Shown here: positions 48,853 through 62,500 of the stretch, in pieces
Layout: every line of letters starts with the position of its first letter
Position numbering within the stretch: position 1 is the stretch's first letter
Source: Membranipora membranacea
Taxonomy: Eukaryota; Bryozoa; Gymnolaemata; Cheilostomatida; Membraniporidae
Length of the DNA stretch: 64,000 bases
Reading direction: 5' to 3'
NCBI GenBank assembly: GCA_914767715.1
Contig: OU612073.1
Coordinates: 8,742,001-8,806,000, forward strand
Made by a program: the position numbers and the translations under genes
The notes under the pieces: model-generated
What the model saw: only the letters and a program-made list of their open reading frames with translations
What the model was told of the DNA's origin: nothing
The model's database searches: none

Positions 48853-51800
48853 AAATTTAAAGTCAGCTTAATTACCCCCCTATTAAACCGATGATTTCAA
48901 TATTCTGGATTTAGAATAAGGCCGATAAGAGCTTGAACTGGTCGGAGTTTGATAAAGATTCGACAGAGTTTTCATTTTTGAATGGTGGCGTATGGCATGT
49001 TTTTTTTTAGCAAAAGCGACCCTAATTAAAACGGACGCTGACGGAGAATGAAAAGCCACAGAGCCAAACGGTTTGCAGATTCGAGATAAGCAGGAGTTGC
49101 TCCTCATCGTGAGGTGAGTTAGAAGCAAATCTATTTTTTGATCCGAGCGAGAAAAAAGCGTGATACCCACCCTTGGTATAATTTTGATAATTTAAAGTCA
49201 GCTTAATTACCCCCCTATTAAACCGATGATTCCAATATTCTGGATTTAGAATAAGGCCGATAAGAGCTTGAACTGGTCGGAGTTTGATAAAGATTCGACA
49301 GAGTTTTCATTTTTGAATGGTGGCGTATGGCATGTTTTTTTTAAGCAAAAGTGACCCTAATTAAAACGGACGCTGACGGATAATGAAAAGTCACAGAGCC
49401 AAACGGTTTGCAGATTCGAGATAAGCAGGAGTTGCTCCTCATCGTGAGGTGAGTTAGAAGCAAATCTATTTTTTGATCCGAGCGAAAAAAAAGCGTGATA
49501 CCCACCCTTGGTATAATTTTGCAAATTTAGAGTCAGCTTAATTACCCCCCTATTAAACCGATAATTTCAATATTCTGGATTTAGAATAAGGCCGATAAGA
49601 GCTTGAACTGGTCGGAGTTTGATAAAGATTCGACAGAGTTTTCATTTTTGAATGGTGGCGTATGGCATGTTTTTTTTAAGCAAAAGCGACCCTAATTAAA
49701 ACGGACGCTGACGGAGAATGAAAAGCCACAGAGCCAAACGGTTTGCAGATTCGAGATAAGCAGGAGTTGCTCCTCATCGTGAGGTGAGTTAGAAGCAAAT
49801 CTATTTTTTGATCCGAGCGAGAAAAAAGCGTGATACCCACCCTTGGTATAATTTTGATAATTTAAAGTCAGCTTAATTACCCCCCTATTAAACCGATGAT
49901 TCCAATATTCTGGATTTAGAATAAGGCCGATAAGAGCTTGAACTGGTCGGAGTTTGATAAAGATTCGACAGAGTTTTCATTTTTGAATGGTGGCGTATGG
50001 CATGTTTTTTTTAAGCAAAAGTGACCCTAATTAAAACGGACGCTGACGGAGAATGAAAAGTCACAGAGCCAAACGGTTTGCAGATTCGAGATAAGCAGGA
50101 GTTGCTCCTCATCGTGAGGTGAGTTAGAAGCAAATCTATTTTTTGATCCGAGCGAAAAAAAAGCGTGATACCCACCCTTGGTATAATCTTGCAAATTTAG
50201 AGTCAGCTTAATTACCCCCCTATTAAACCGATAATTTCAATATTCTGGATTTAGAATAAGGCCGATAAGAGCTTGAACTGGTCGGAGTTTGATAAAGATT
50301 CGACAGAGTTTTCATTTTTGAATGGTGGCGTATGGCATGTTTTTTTTAAGCAAAAGTGACCCTAATTAAAACGGACGCTGACGGAGAATGAAAAGCCACA
50401 GAGCCAAACGGTTTGCAGATTCGAGATAAGCAGGAGTTGCCCCTCATCGTGAGGTGAGTTAGAAGCAAATCTATTTTTTGATCCGAGCGGAAACAAAGCG
50501 TGATACCCACCCTTGGTATAATTTTGCAAATTTAAAGTCAGCTTAATTACCCCCCTATTAAACCGATGATTTCAATATTCTGGATTTAGAATAAGGCCGA
50601 TAAGAGCTTGAACTGGTCGGAGTTTGATAAAGATTCGACAGAGTTTTCATTTTTGAGTGGTGGCGTATGGCATGTTTTTTTAAGCAAAAGCGACCCTAAT
50701 TAAAACGGACGCTGACGGAGAATGAAAAGCCACAGAGCCAAACGGTTTGCAGATTCGAGATAAGCAGGAGTTGCTCCTCATCGTGAGGTGAGTTAGAAGC
50801 AAATCTATTTTTTGATCCGAGCGAAAACAAAGCGTGATACCCACCCTTGGTATAAGTTTGCAAATTTAAAGTCAGCTTAATTACCCCCCTATTAAACCGA
50901 TGATTTCAATATTCTGGATTTAGAATAAGGCCGATAAGAGCTTGAATTGGTCGGAGTTTGATAAAGATTCGACAGAGTTTTCATTTTTGAATGGTGGCGT
51001 ATGGCATGTTTTTTTTACGCAAAAGTGACCCTAATTAAAACGGACACTGACGGAGAATGAAAAGTCACAGAGCCAAACGGTTTGCAGATTCGAGATAAGC
51101 AGGAGTTGCTCCTCATCGTGAGGTGAGTTAGAAGCAAATCTATTTTTTGATCCGAGCGAAAAAAAAGCGTGATACCCACCCTTGGTATAATTTTGCAAAT
51201 TTAAAGTCAGCTTAATTACCCCCCTATTAAACCGATGATTTCAATATTATGGATTTAGAATAAGGCCGATAAGAGCTTGAACTGGTCGGAGTTTGATAAA
51301 GATTCGACAGAGTTTTCATTTTTGAATGGTGGCGTATCGCATGTCTTTTTTTAGCAAAAGCGACCCTAATTAAAACGGACGCTGACGGAGAATGAAAATC
51401 CACAGAGCCAAACGGTTTGCAGATTCGAGATAAGCAGGAGTTGCTCCTCATCGTGAGGTGAGTTAGAAGCAAATCTATTTTTTGATCCGAGCGAAAAAAA
51501 AGCGTGATACCCACCTTTGGTATAATTTTGCAAATTTAAAGTCAGCTTAATTATCCCCCTATTAAACCGATGATTACAATATTCTGGATTTAGAATAAGG
51601 CCGATAAGAGCTTGAACTGGTCGGAGTTTGATAAAGATTCGACAGAGTTTTCATTTTTGAATGGTGGCGTATGGCATGTTTTTTTTAAGCAAAAGTGACC
51701 CTAATTAAAACGGACGCTGACGGAGAATGAAAAGCCACAGAGCCAAACGGTTTGCAGATTCGAGATAAGCAGGAGTTGCTCCTCATCGTGAGGTGAGATA

Positions 51801-54800
51801 GAAGCAAATCTATTTTTTGATCCGAGCGAAAAAAAAGCGTGATACCCACCCTTGGTATAATTTTGCAAATTTAAAGTCAGCTTAATTACCCCCCTATTAA
51901 ACCGATGATTTCAATATTCTGGATTTAGAATAAGGCCGATAAGAGCTTGAACTGGTCGGAGTTTGATAAAGATTCGACAGAGTTTTCATTTTTGAATGGT
52001 GACGTATGGCATGTTTTTTTTAAGCAAAAGTGACCCTAATTAAAACGGACGCTGACGGAGAATGACAAGTCACAGAGCCAAACGGTTTGCAGATTCGAGA
52101 TAAGCAGGAGTTGCTCCTCATCGTGAGGTGAGTTAGAAGCAAATCTATTTTTTGATCCGAGCGAAAAAAAAGCGTGATACCCACCCTTGGTATAATTTTG
52201 CAAATTTAAAGTCAGCTTAATTACCCCCCTATTAAACCGATGATTTCAATATTCTGGATTTAGAATAAGGCCGATAAGAGCTTGAACTGGTCGGAGTTTG
52301 ATAAAGATTCGACAGAGTTTTCATTTTTGAATGGTGGCGTATGGCATGTTTTTTTTAAGCAAAAGTGACCCTAATTAAAACGGACGCTGACGGAGAATGA
52401 AAAGTCACAGAGCCAAACGGTTTGCAGATTCGAGATAAGCAGGAGTTGCTCCTCATCGTGAGGTGAGTTAGAAGCAAATCTATTTTTTGATCCGAGCGAA
52501 AAAAAAGCGTGATACCCACCCTTGGTATAATTTTGCAAATTTAGAGTCAGCTTAATTACCCACCTATTAAACCGATGATTCCAATATTCTGGATTTAGAA
52601 TAAGGCCGATAAGAGCTTGAACTGGTCGGAGTTTGATAAAGATTCGACAGAGTTTTCATTTTTGAATGGTGGCGTATGGCATGTTTTTTTAAGCAAAAGT
52701 GACCCTAATTAAAGCGGACGCTGACGGAGAATGAAAAGTCACAGAGCCAAACGGTTTGCAGATTCGAGATAAGCAGGAGTTGCTCCTCATCGTGAGGTGA
52801 GTTAGAAGCAAATCTATTTTTTGATCCGAGCGAAAAAAAAGCGTGATACCCACCCTTGGTATAATTTTGCAAATTTAGAGTCAGCTTAATTACCCCCCTA
52901 TTAAACCGATGATTTCAATATTCTGGATTTAGAATAAGGCCGATAAGAGCTTGAACTGGTCGGAGTTTGATAAAGATTCGACAGAGTTTTCATTTTTGAA
53001 TGGTGGCGTATGGCATGTATTTTTTAAGCAAAAGTGACCTTAATTAAAACGGACGCTGACGGAGAATGAAAAGCCACAGAGCCAAACGGTTTGCAGATTC
53101 GAGATAAGCAGGAGTTGCTCCTCATCGTGAGGTGAGTTAGAAGCAAGTCTATTTTTTGATCCGAGCGAAAAAAAAGCGTGATACCCACCCTTGGTATAAT
53201 TTTGCAAATTTAAAGTCAGCTTAATTACCCCCCTATTAAACCGATGATTTCAATATTCTGGATTTAGAATAAGGCCGATAAGAGCTTGAACTGGTCGGAG
53301 TTTGATAAAGATTCGACAGAGTTTTCATTTTTGAATGGTGGCGTATGGCATGTTTTTTTTTAGCAAAAGCGACCCTAATTAAAACGGACGCTGACGGAGA
53401 ATGAAAAGCCACAGAGCCAAACGGTTTGCAGATTCGAGATAAGCAGGAGTTGCTCCTCATCGTGAGGTGAGTTAGAAGCAAATCTATTTTTTGATCCGAG
53501 CGAGAAAAAAGCGTGATACCCACCCTTGGTATAATTTTGATAATTTAAAGTCAGCTTAATTACCCCCCTATTGAACCGATGATTCCAATATTCTGGATTT
53601 AGAATAAGGCCGATAAGAGCTTGAACTGGTCGGAGTTTGATAAAGATTCGACAGAGTTTTCATTTTTGAATGGTGGCGTATGGCATGTTTTTTTTAAGCA
53701 AAAGTGACCCTAATTAAAACGGACGCTGACGGAGAATGAAAAGTCACAGAGCCAAACGGTTTGCAGATTCGAGATAAGCAGGAGTTGCTCCTCATCGTGA
53801 GGTGAGTTAGAAGCAAATCTATTTTTTGATCCGAGCGAAAAAAAAGCGTGATCCCCACCCTTGGTATAATTTTGCAAATTTAGAGTCAGCTTAATTACCC
53901 CCCTATTAAACCGATAATTTCAATATTCTGGATTTAGAATAAGGCCGATAAGAGCTTGAACTGGTCGGAGTTTGATAAAGATTCGACAGAGTTTTCATTT
54001 TTGAATGGTGGCGTATGGCATGTTTTTTTTAAGCAAAAGTGACCCTAATTAAAACGGACGCTGACGGAGAATGAAAAGCCACAGAGCCAAACGGTTTGCA
54101 GATTCGAGATAAGCAGGAGTTGCTCCTCATCGTGAGGTGAGTTAGAAGCAAATCTATTTTTTGATCCGAGCGAAAAAAAAGCGTGATACCCACCCTTGGT
54201 ATAATTTTGCAAATTTAAAGTCAGCTTAATTACCCCCCTATTAAACCGATGATTTCAATATTCTGGATTTAGAATAAGGCCGATAAGAGCTTGAACTGGT
54301 CGGAGTTTGAGAAAGATTCGACAGAGTTTTCATTTTTGAATGGTGGCGTATGGCATGTTTTTTTTACGCAAAAGTGACCCTAATTAAAACGGACGCTGAC
54401 GGAGAATGAAAAGTCACAGAGCCAAACGGTTTGCAGATTCGAGATAAGCAGGAGTTGCTCCTCATCGTGAGGTGAGTTAGAAGCAAATCTATTTTTTGAT
54501 CCGAGCGAAAAAAAAGCGTGATACCCACCCTTGGTATAATTTTGCAAATTTAAAGTCAGCTTAATTACCCCCCTATTAAACCGATGATTTCAATATTATG
54601 GATTTAGAATAAGGCCGATAAGAGCTTGAACTGGTCGGAGTTTGATAAAGATTCGACAGAGTTTTCATTTTTGAATGGTGGCGTATCGCATGTCTTTTTT
54701 TAGCAAAAGCGACCCTAATTAAAACGGACGCTGACGGAGAATGAAAATCCACAGAGCCAAACGGTTTGCAGATTCGAGATAAGCAGGAGTTGCTCCTTAT

Positions 54801-55215
54801 CGTGAGGTGAGTTAGAAGCAAATCTATTTTTTGATCCGAGCGAAAAAAAAGCGTGATACCCACCCTTGGTATAATTTTGCAAATTTAAAGTCAGCTTAAT
54901 TACCCCCCTATTAAACCGATGATTTCAATATTCTGGATTTAGAATAAGGCCGATAAGAGCTTGAACTGGTCGGAGTTTGATAAAGATTCGACAGAGTTTT
55001 CATTTTTGAATGGTGGCGTATGGCATGTTTTTTTTAAGCAAAAGTGACCCTAATTAAAACGGACGCTGACGGAGAATGAAAAGCCACAGAGCCAAACGGT
55101 TTGCAGATTCGAGATAAGCAGGAGTTGCTCCTCATCGTGAGGTGAGATAGAAGCAAATCTTTTTTTTGATCCGAGCGAAAAAAAAGCGTGATACCCACCC
55201 TTGGTCTAATTTTGG
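48853..55215. repeat. Segment M147-M165, cassette duplicated with 3349-bp spacing
   Basis: Monomer starts: 48853, 49188, 49523, 49858, 50193, 50528, 50862, 51197, 51532, 51867, 52202, 52537, 52871, 53206, 53541, 53876, 54211, 54546, 54881. The cassette is GCGAGAAAAAAGCG/TTTTGATAATTT, then GATTCC/AAGTCAC, then TTTAGAG/GATAATTTC, then TTTACGC, then TATTATGG/GTATCGCATGTC, then GTGAGATAGAAG. It is clean in M160-M165. In the earlier copy it runs M149-M155 with M152 (GAGTGGTGG) inserted. M153, M154 and M155 lie exactly 3349 bp before M163, M164 and M165. M158 (T7, ATTAAAGCGG, AAGTCAC) matches M123, and M152 matches M127, so this segment also shares history with 40-43 kb. Confidence 0.82.
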
Positions 55216-56555
55216 AAATTTAAAGTCAGCTTAATTACCCCCCTATTAAACCGATGATTTCAATATTCTGGATTTAGAATAAGGCCGATAAGAGCTTGAA
55301 CTGGTCGGAGTTTGATAAAGATTCGACAGAGTTTTCATTTTTGAATGGTGGCGTATGGCATGTTTTTTTTTAGCAAAAGTGACCCTAATTAAAACGGACG
55401 CTGTCGGAGAATGAAAAGCCACAGAGCCAAACGGTTTGCAGATTCGAGATATGCAGGAGTTGCTCCTCATCGTGAGGTGAGTTAGAAGCAAATCTATTTT
55501 TAATCCGAGCGAAAAAAAAGCGTGATACCCACCCTTGGTATGATTTTGCAAATTTAAAGTCAGCTTAATTACCCCCCTATTAAACCGATGATTCCAATAT
55601 TCTGGATTTAGAATAAGGCCGATAAGAGCTTGAACTGGTCGGAGTTTGATAATGATTCGACAGAGTTTTCATTTTTGAATGGTGGCGTATGGCATGTTTT
55701 TTTTTAAGCAAAAGTGACCCTATTTAAAACGGACGCTGACGGAGAATGAAAAGCCACAGAGCCACATGGTTTGCAGATTCGAGATAAGCAGGAGTTGCTC
55801 CTCATCGTGAGGTGAGATAGAAGCAAATCTATTTTTTGATCCGAGCGAAAAAAAAGCGTGATACCCACCCTTGGTATAATTTTGGAAATTTAAAGTCAGC
55901 TTAATTACCCCCCTATTAAACCGATGATTTCAATATTCTGGATTTAGAATAAGGCCGATAAGAGCTTGAACTGGTCGGAGTTTGATAAAGATTCGACAGA
56001 GTTTTCATTTTTGAATGGTGGCGTATGGCATGTTTTTTTTTAGCAAAAGTGACCCTAATTAAAACGGACGCTGACGGAGAATGAAAAGCCACAGAGCCAA
56101 ACGGTTTGCAGATTCGAGATATGCAGGAGTTGCTCCTCATCGTGAGGTGAGTTAGAAGCAAATCTATTTTTAATCCGAGCGAAAAAAAAGCGTGATACCC
56201 ACCCTTGGTATGATTTTGCAAATTTAAAGTCAGCTTAATTACCCCCCTATTAAACCGATGATTCCAATATTCTGGATTTAGAATAAGGCCGATAAGAGCT
56301 TGAACTGGTCGGAGTTTGATAAAGATTCGACAGAGTTTTCATTTTTGAATGGTGGCGTATGGCATGTTTTTTTTTAAGCAAAAGTGACCCTATTTAAAAC
56401 GGACGCTGACGGAGAATGAAAAGTCACAGAGCCAAACGGTTTGCAGATTCGAGATAAGCAGGAGTTGCTCCTCATCGTGAGGTGAGTTAGAAGCAAATCT
56501 ATTTTTTGATCCGAGCGAAAAAAAAGCGTGATACCCACCCTTGGTATAATTTTGC
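55216..56555. repeat. Two-monomer tandem duplication (M166-M167 and M168-M169)
   Basis: The 670-bp pair 55216-55885 is followed by 55886-56555. The first monomers share a T9-TAGC tract with an unchanged AAAGTG, GATATGCAGG, TTTTTAATCC and GGTATGATTTTGC. The second monomers share a T9-AAGC tract and CCCTATTTAAAAC. Differences include GCTGTCGG versus GCTGACGG in the first pair member. In the second pair member the whole 3' half differs (GCCACATGG, GAGATAG and TTTTGGAAA in M167 only), which places a likely exchange point in the middle of M167 or M169. Confidence 0.85.
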
Positions 56556-59500
56556 AAATTTAGAGTCAGCTTAATTACCCCCCTATTAAACCGATGATTT
56601 CAATATTCTGGATTTAGAATAAGGCCGATAAGAGCTTGAACTGGTCGGAGTTTGATAAAGATTCGACAGAGTTTTCATTTTTGAATGGTGGCGTATGGCA
56701 TGTTTTTTTTAAGCAAAAGTGACCCTAATTAAAACGGACGCTGACGGAGAATGAAAAGCCACAGAGCCAAACGGTTTGCAGATTTGAGATAAGCAGGAGT
56801 TGCTCCTCATCGTGAGGTGAGTTAGAAGGAAATCTATTTTTTGATCCGAGCGAAAAAAAAGCGTGATACCCATCCTTGGTATAATTTTGCAAATTTAGAG
56901 TCAGCTTAATTACCCCCCTATTAAACCGATGATTTCAATATTCTGGATTTAGAATAAGGCCGATAAGAGCTTGAACTGGTCGGAGTTTGATAAAGATTCG
57001 ACAGAGTTTTCATTTTTGAATGGTGGCGTATGGCATGTCTTTTTTTAGCAAAAGCGACCCTAATTAAAACGGACGCTGACGGAGAATGAAAAGCCACAGA
57101 GCCAAACGGTTTGCAGATTCGAGATAAGCAGGAGTTGCTCCTCATCGTGAGGTGAGTTAGAAGCAAATCTATTTTTTGATCCGAGCGAAAAAAAAGCGTG
57201 ATACCCACCCTTGGTATAATTTTGCAAATTTAAAGTCAGCTTAATTACCCCCCTATTAAACCGATGATTTCAATAATCTGGATTTAGAATAAGGCCGATA
57301 AGAGCTTGAACTGGTCGGAGTTTGATAAAGATTCGACAGAGTTTTCATTTTTGAATGGTGGCGTATGGCATGTTTTTTTTAAGCAAAAGTGACCCTAATT
57401 AAAACGGACGCTGACGGAGAATGAAAAGCCACAGAGCCAAACGGTTTGCAGATTCGAGATAAGCAGGAGTTGCTCCTCATCGTGAGGTGAGTTAGAAGCA
57501 AATCTATTTTTTGATCCGAGCGAAAAAAAAGCGTGATACCCACCCTTGGGATAATTTTGCAAATTTAGAGTCAGCTTAATTACCCCCCTATTAAACCGAT
57601 GATTCCAATATTCTGGATTTAGAATAAGGCCGATAAGAGCTTGAACTGGTCGGAGTTTGATAAAGATTCGACAGAGTTTTCATTTTTGAATGGTGGCGTG
57701 TGGCATGTTTTTTTTAAGCAAAAGCGACCCTAATTAAACGGACGCTGACGGAGAATGAAAAGCCACAGAGCCAAACGGTTTGCAGATTCGAGATAAGCAG
57801 GAGTTGCTCCTCATCGTGAAGTGAGTTAGAAGCAAATCTATTTTTTGATCCGAGCGAAAAAAAAGCGTGATACCCACCCTTGGTATAATTTTGCAAGTTT
57901 AAAGTCAGCTTAATTACCCCCCTATTAAACCGATGATTCCAATATTCTGGATTTAGAATAAGGCCGATAAGAGCTTGAACTGCTCGGAGTTTGATAAAGA
58001 TTCGACAGAGTTTTCATTTTTGAATGGTGGCGTATGGCATGTTTTTTTTAAGCAAAAAGTGACCCTAATTAAAACGGACGCTGACGGAGAATGAAAAGCC
58101 ACAGAGCCAAACGGTTTGCAGATTCGAGATAAGCAGGAGTTGCTCCTCATCGTGAGGTGAGTTAGAAGCAAATCTAATTTTTGATCCGAGCGAAAAAAAA
58201 GCGTGATACCCACCATTGGTATAATTTTGCAAATTTAAAGTCAGCTTAATTACCCCCCTATTAAACCGATGATTTCAATAATCTGGATTTAGAATAAGGC
58301 CGATAAGAGCTTGAACTGGTCGGAGTTTGATAAAGATTCGAGAGAGTTTTCATTTTTGAATGGTGGCGTATGGCATGTTTTTTTTGATCAAAAGTTACCC
58401 TAAGTAAAACGGACGCTTACGGAGAATGAAAAGTCACAGAGCCAAACGGTTTGCAGATTCGAGATAAGCAGGAGTTGCTCCTCATCGTGAGGTGAGTTAG
58501 AAGCAAATCTATTTTTTGATCCGAGCGAAAAAAAAGCGTGATACCCACCCTTGGTATAATTTGGCAAATTTAAAGTCAGCTTGATTACCCCCCTATTAAA
58601 CCGATGATTCCAATATTCTGGATTTAGAATAAGGCCGATAAGAGCTTGAACTGGTCGGAGTTTGATAAAGATTCGACAGAGTTTTCATTTTTGAATGGTG
58701 GCGTATGGCATGTTTTTTTTAAGCAAAAGTGACCCTAATTAAAACGGACGCTGACGGAGAATGAAAAGTCACAGAGCCAAACGGTTTGCAGATTCGAGAT
58801 AAGCAGGATTTGCTCCTCATCGTGAGGTGAGTTAGAAGCAAATCTATTTTTTCATCCGAGCGAAAAAAAAGCGTGATACCCACCCTTGGTATAATTTTGC
58901 AAAATTAAAGTCAGCTTAATTACCCCCCTATTAAACCGATGATTTCAATATTCTGAATTTAGAATAAGACCGATAAGAGCTTGAACTGGTCGGAGTTTGA
59001 TAAAGATTCGACAGAGTTTTCATTTTTGAATGGTGGCGTATGGCATGTTTTTCTTAAGCAAAAGTGACCCTAATTAAAACGGACGCTGACCGAGAATGAA
59101 AAGCCACAGAGCCAAACGGTTTGCAGATTCGAGATAAGCAGGAGTTGCTCCTCATCGTGAGGTGAGTTAGAAGCAAATCTATTTTTTGATCCGAGCGAAA
59201 AAAAAGCGTGATACCCACCCTTGGTATAATTTTGCAAATTTAAAGTCAGCTTAATTACCCCCCTATTAAACCGATGATTCCAATATTCTGGATTTAGAAT
59301 AAGGCCGATAAGAGCTTGAACTGGTCGGAGTTTGATAAAGATTCGACAGAGTTTTCATTTTTGAATGGTGGCGTATGGCATGTTTTTTTTAAGCAAAAGT
59401 GACCCTAATTAAAACGGACGCTGAGGGAGAATGAAGAGCCACAGAGCCAAACGGTTTGCAGATTCGAGATAAGCAGGAGTTGCTCCTCATCGTGAGGTGA

Positions 59501-62500
59501 GTTAGAAGCAAATCTATTTTTTGATCCAGCGAAAAAAAAGCGTGATACCCACCCTTGGTATAATTTTGCAAATTTAGAGTCAGCTTAATTACCCCCCTAT
59601 TAAACCGATGATTTCAATATTCTGGATTTAGAATAAGGCCGATAAGAGCTTGAACTGGTCGGAGTTTGATAAAGATTCGACAGAGTTTTCATTTTTGAAT
59701 GGTGGCGTATGGCATGTTTTTTTTAAGCAAAAGTGACCCTAATTAAAACGGACGCTGACGGAGAATGAAAAGCCACAGAGCCAAACGGTTTGCAGATTTG
59801 AGATAAGCAGGAGTTGCTCCTCATCGTGAGGTGAGTTAGAAGCAAATCTATTTTTTGATCCGAGCGAAAAAAAAGCGTGATACCCACCCTTGGTGTAATT
59901 TTGCAAATTTAGAGTCAGCTTAATTACCCCCCTATTAAACCGATGATTTCAATATTCTGGATTTAGAATAAGGCCGATAAGAGCTTGAACTGGTCGGAGT
60001 TTGATAAAGATTCGACAGAGTTTTCATTTTTGAATGGTGGCGTATGGCATGTTTTTTTTAAGCAAAAGTGACCCTAATTAAAACGGACGCTGACGGAGAA
60101 TGAAAAGCCACAGAGCCAAACGGTTTGCAGATTTGAGATAAGCAGGAGTTGCTTCTCATCGTGAGGTGAGTTAGAAGCAAATCTATTTTTTGATCCGAGC
60201 GAAAAAAAAGCGTGATACCCACCCTTGGTATAATTTTGCAAATTTAAAGTCAGCTTAATTACCCCCTATTAAACCGATGATTTCAATATTCTGGATTTAG
60301 AATAAGGCCGATAAGAGCTTGAACTGGTCGGAGTTTGATAAAGATTCGACAGAGTTTTCATTTTTGAATGGTGGCGTATGGCATGTTTTTTTAAGCAAAA
60401 GCGACCCTAATTAAAACGGACGCTGACGGAGAATGAAAAGCCACAGAGCCAAACGGTTTGCAGATTCGAGATAAGCAGGAGTTGCTCCTCATCGTGAGGT
60501 GAGTTAGAAGCAAATCTATTTTTTGATCTGAGCGAAAAAAAAGCGTGATACCCACCCTTGGTATAATTTTGCAAATTTAAAGTCAGCTTAATTACCCCCC
60601 TATTAAACCGATGATTTCAATATTCTGGATTTAGAATAAGGCCGATAAGAGCTTGAACTGGTCGGAGTTTGATAAAGATTCGACAGAGTTTTCATTTTTG
60701 AATGGTGGCGTATGGCATGTCTTTTTTTAGCAAAAGCGACCCTAATTAAAACGGACGCTGACGGAGAATGAAAAGCCACAGAGCCAAACGGTTTGCAGAT
60801 TCGAGATAAGCAGGAGTTGCTCGTCATCGTGAGGTGAGTTAGAAGCAAATCTATTTTTTGATCCGAGCGAAAAAAAAGCGTGATACCCACCCTTGGTATA
60901 ATTTTGCAAATTTAGAGTAAGCTTAATTACCCCCCTATTAAACCGATGATTTCAATATTCTGGATTTAGAATAAGGCCGATAAGAGCTTGAACTGGTCGG
61001 AGTTTGATAAAGATTCGACAGAGTTTTCATTTTTGAATGGTGGCGTATGGCATGTTTTTTTTAAGCAAAAGTGACCCTAATTAAAACGGACGCTGACGGA
61101 GAATGAAAAGCCACAGAGCCTCACGGTTTGCAGATTCGAGATAAGCAGGAGTTGCTCCTCATCGTGAGGTGAGTTAGAAGCAAATCTATTTTTTGATCCG
61201 AGCGAAAAAAAAGTGTGATACCCACCCTTGGTATAATTTTGCAAATTTAAAGTCAGCTTAATTACCCCCCTATTAAACCGATGATTTCAATATTCTGGAT
61301 TTAGAATAAGGCCGATAAGAGCTTGAACTGGTCGGAGTTTGATAAAGATTCGACAGAGTTTTCATTTTTGAATGGTGGTGTATGGCATGTTTTTTTTAAG
61401 CAAAAGTGACCCTAATTAAAACGGACGCTGACGGAGAATGAAAAGCCACAGAGCCAAACGGTTTGCAGATTCGAGATAAGCAGGAGTTGCTCCTCATCGT
61501 GAGGTGAGTTAGAAGCAAATCTATTTTTTGATCCTAGCGAAAAAAAAGCGTGATACCCACCCTTGGTATAATTTTGCAAATTTAAAGTCAGCTTAATTAC
61601 CCCCCCTATTAAACCGATGATTCCAATATTCTGGATTTAGAATAAGGCCGATAAGAGCTTGAACTGGTCGGAGTTTGATAAAGATTCGACAGAGTTTTCA
61701 TTTTTGAATGGTGGCGTATGGCATGTTCTTTTTTAAGCAAAAGTGACCCTATTTAAAACGGACGCTGACGGAGAATGAAAAGTCACAGAGCCAAACGGTT
61801 TGCAGATTCGAGATAAGCAGGAGTTGCTCCTCATCGTGAGGTGAGTTAGAAGCAAATCTATTTTTTGATCCGAGCGAAAAAAAAGCGTGATACCCACCCT
61901 TGGTATAACTTTGCAAATTTAAAGTCAGCTTAATTACCCCCCTATTTAACCGATGCTTTCAATAATCTGGATTTAGAATAAGGCCGATAAGAGCTTGAAC
62001 TGGTCGGAGTTTGATAAGGATTCGACAGAGTTTTCATTTTTGAATGGTGGCGTATGGCATGTTTTTTTTAAGCAAAAGTGACCCTAATTAAAACGGACGC
62101 TGACGGAGAATGAAAAGCCACAGAGCCAAACGGTTTGCAGATTCGAGATAAGCAGGAGTTGCTCCTCATCGTGAGGTGAGTTAGAAGCAAATCTATTTTT
62201 TGATCCGAGCGAAAAAAAAGCGTGATACCCACCCTTGGTATAATTTTGCAAATTTAAAGTCAGCTTAATTACCCCCCTATTAAACCGATGATTTCAATAA
62301 TCTGGATTTAGAATAAGGCCGATAAGAGCTTGAACTGGTCGGAGTTTGATAAAGATTCGACAGAGTTTTCATTTTTGAATGGTGGCGTATGGCATGTTTT
62401 TTTTAAGCAAAAGTGACCCTAATTAAAACGGACGCTGACGGAGAATGAAAAGCCACAGAGCCTCACGGTTTGCAGATTCGAGATAAGCAGGAGTTGCTCC

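Noticed and set aside
55246-55551. Minus-strand open frames of 60-101 codons recurring in many monomers, for example here and at 2373-2660, 14083-14370 and 60603-60890
   Set aside because: They start at GTG, TTG or other non-ATG codons and recur because the repeat recurs. T- and A-tract slippage and the 334/335-bp length shift the frame from one monomer to the next. The peptides have no recognisable domain, and variants do not favour silent sites. I treat them as chance frames.
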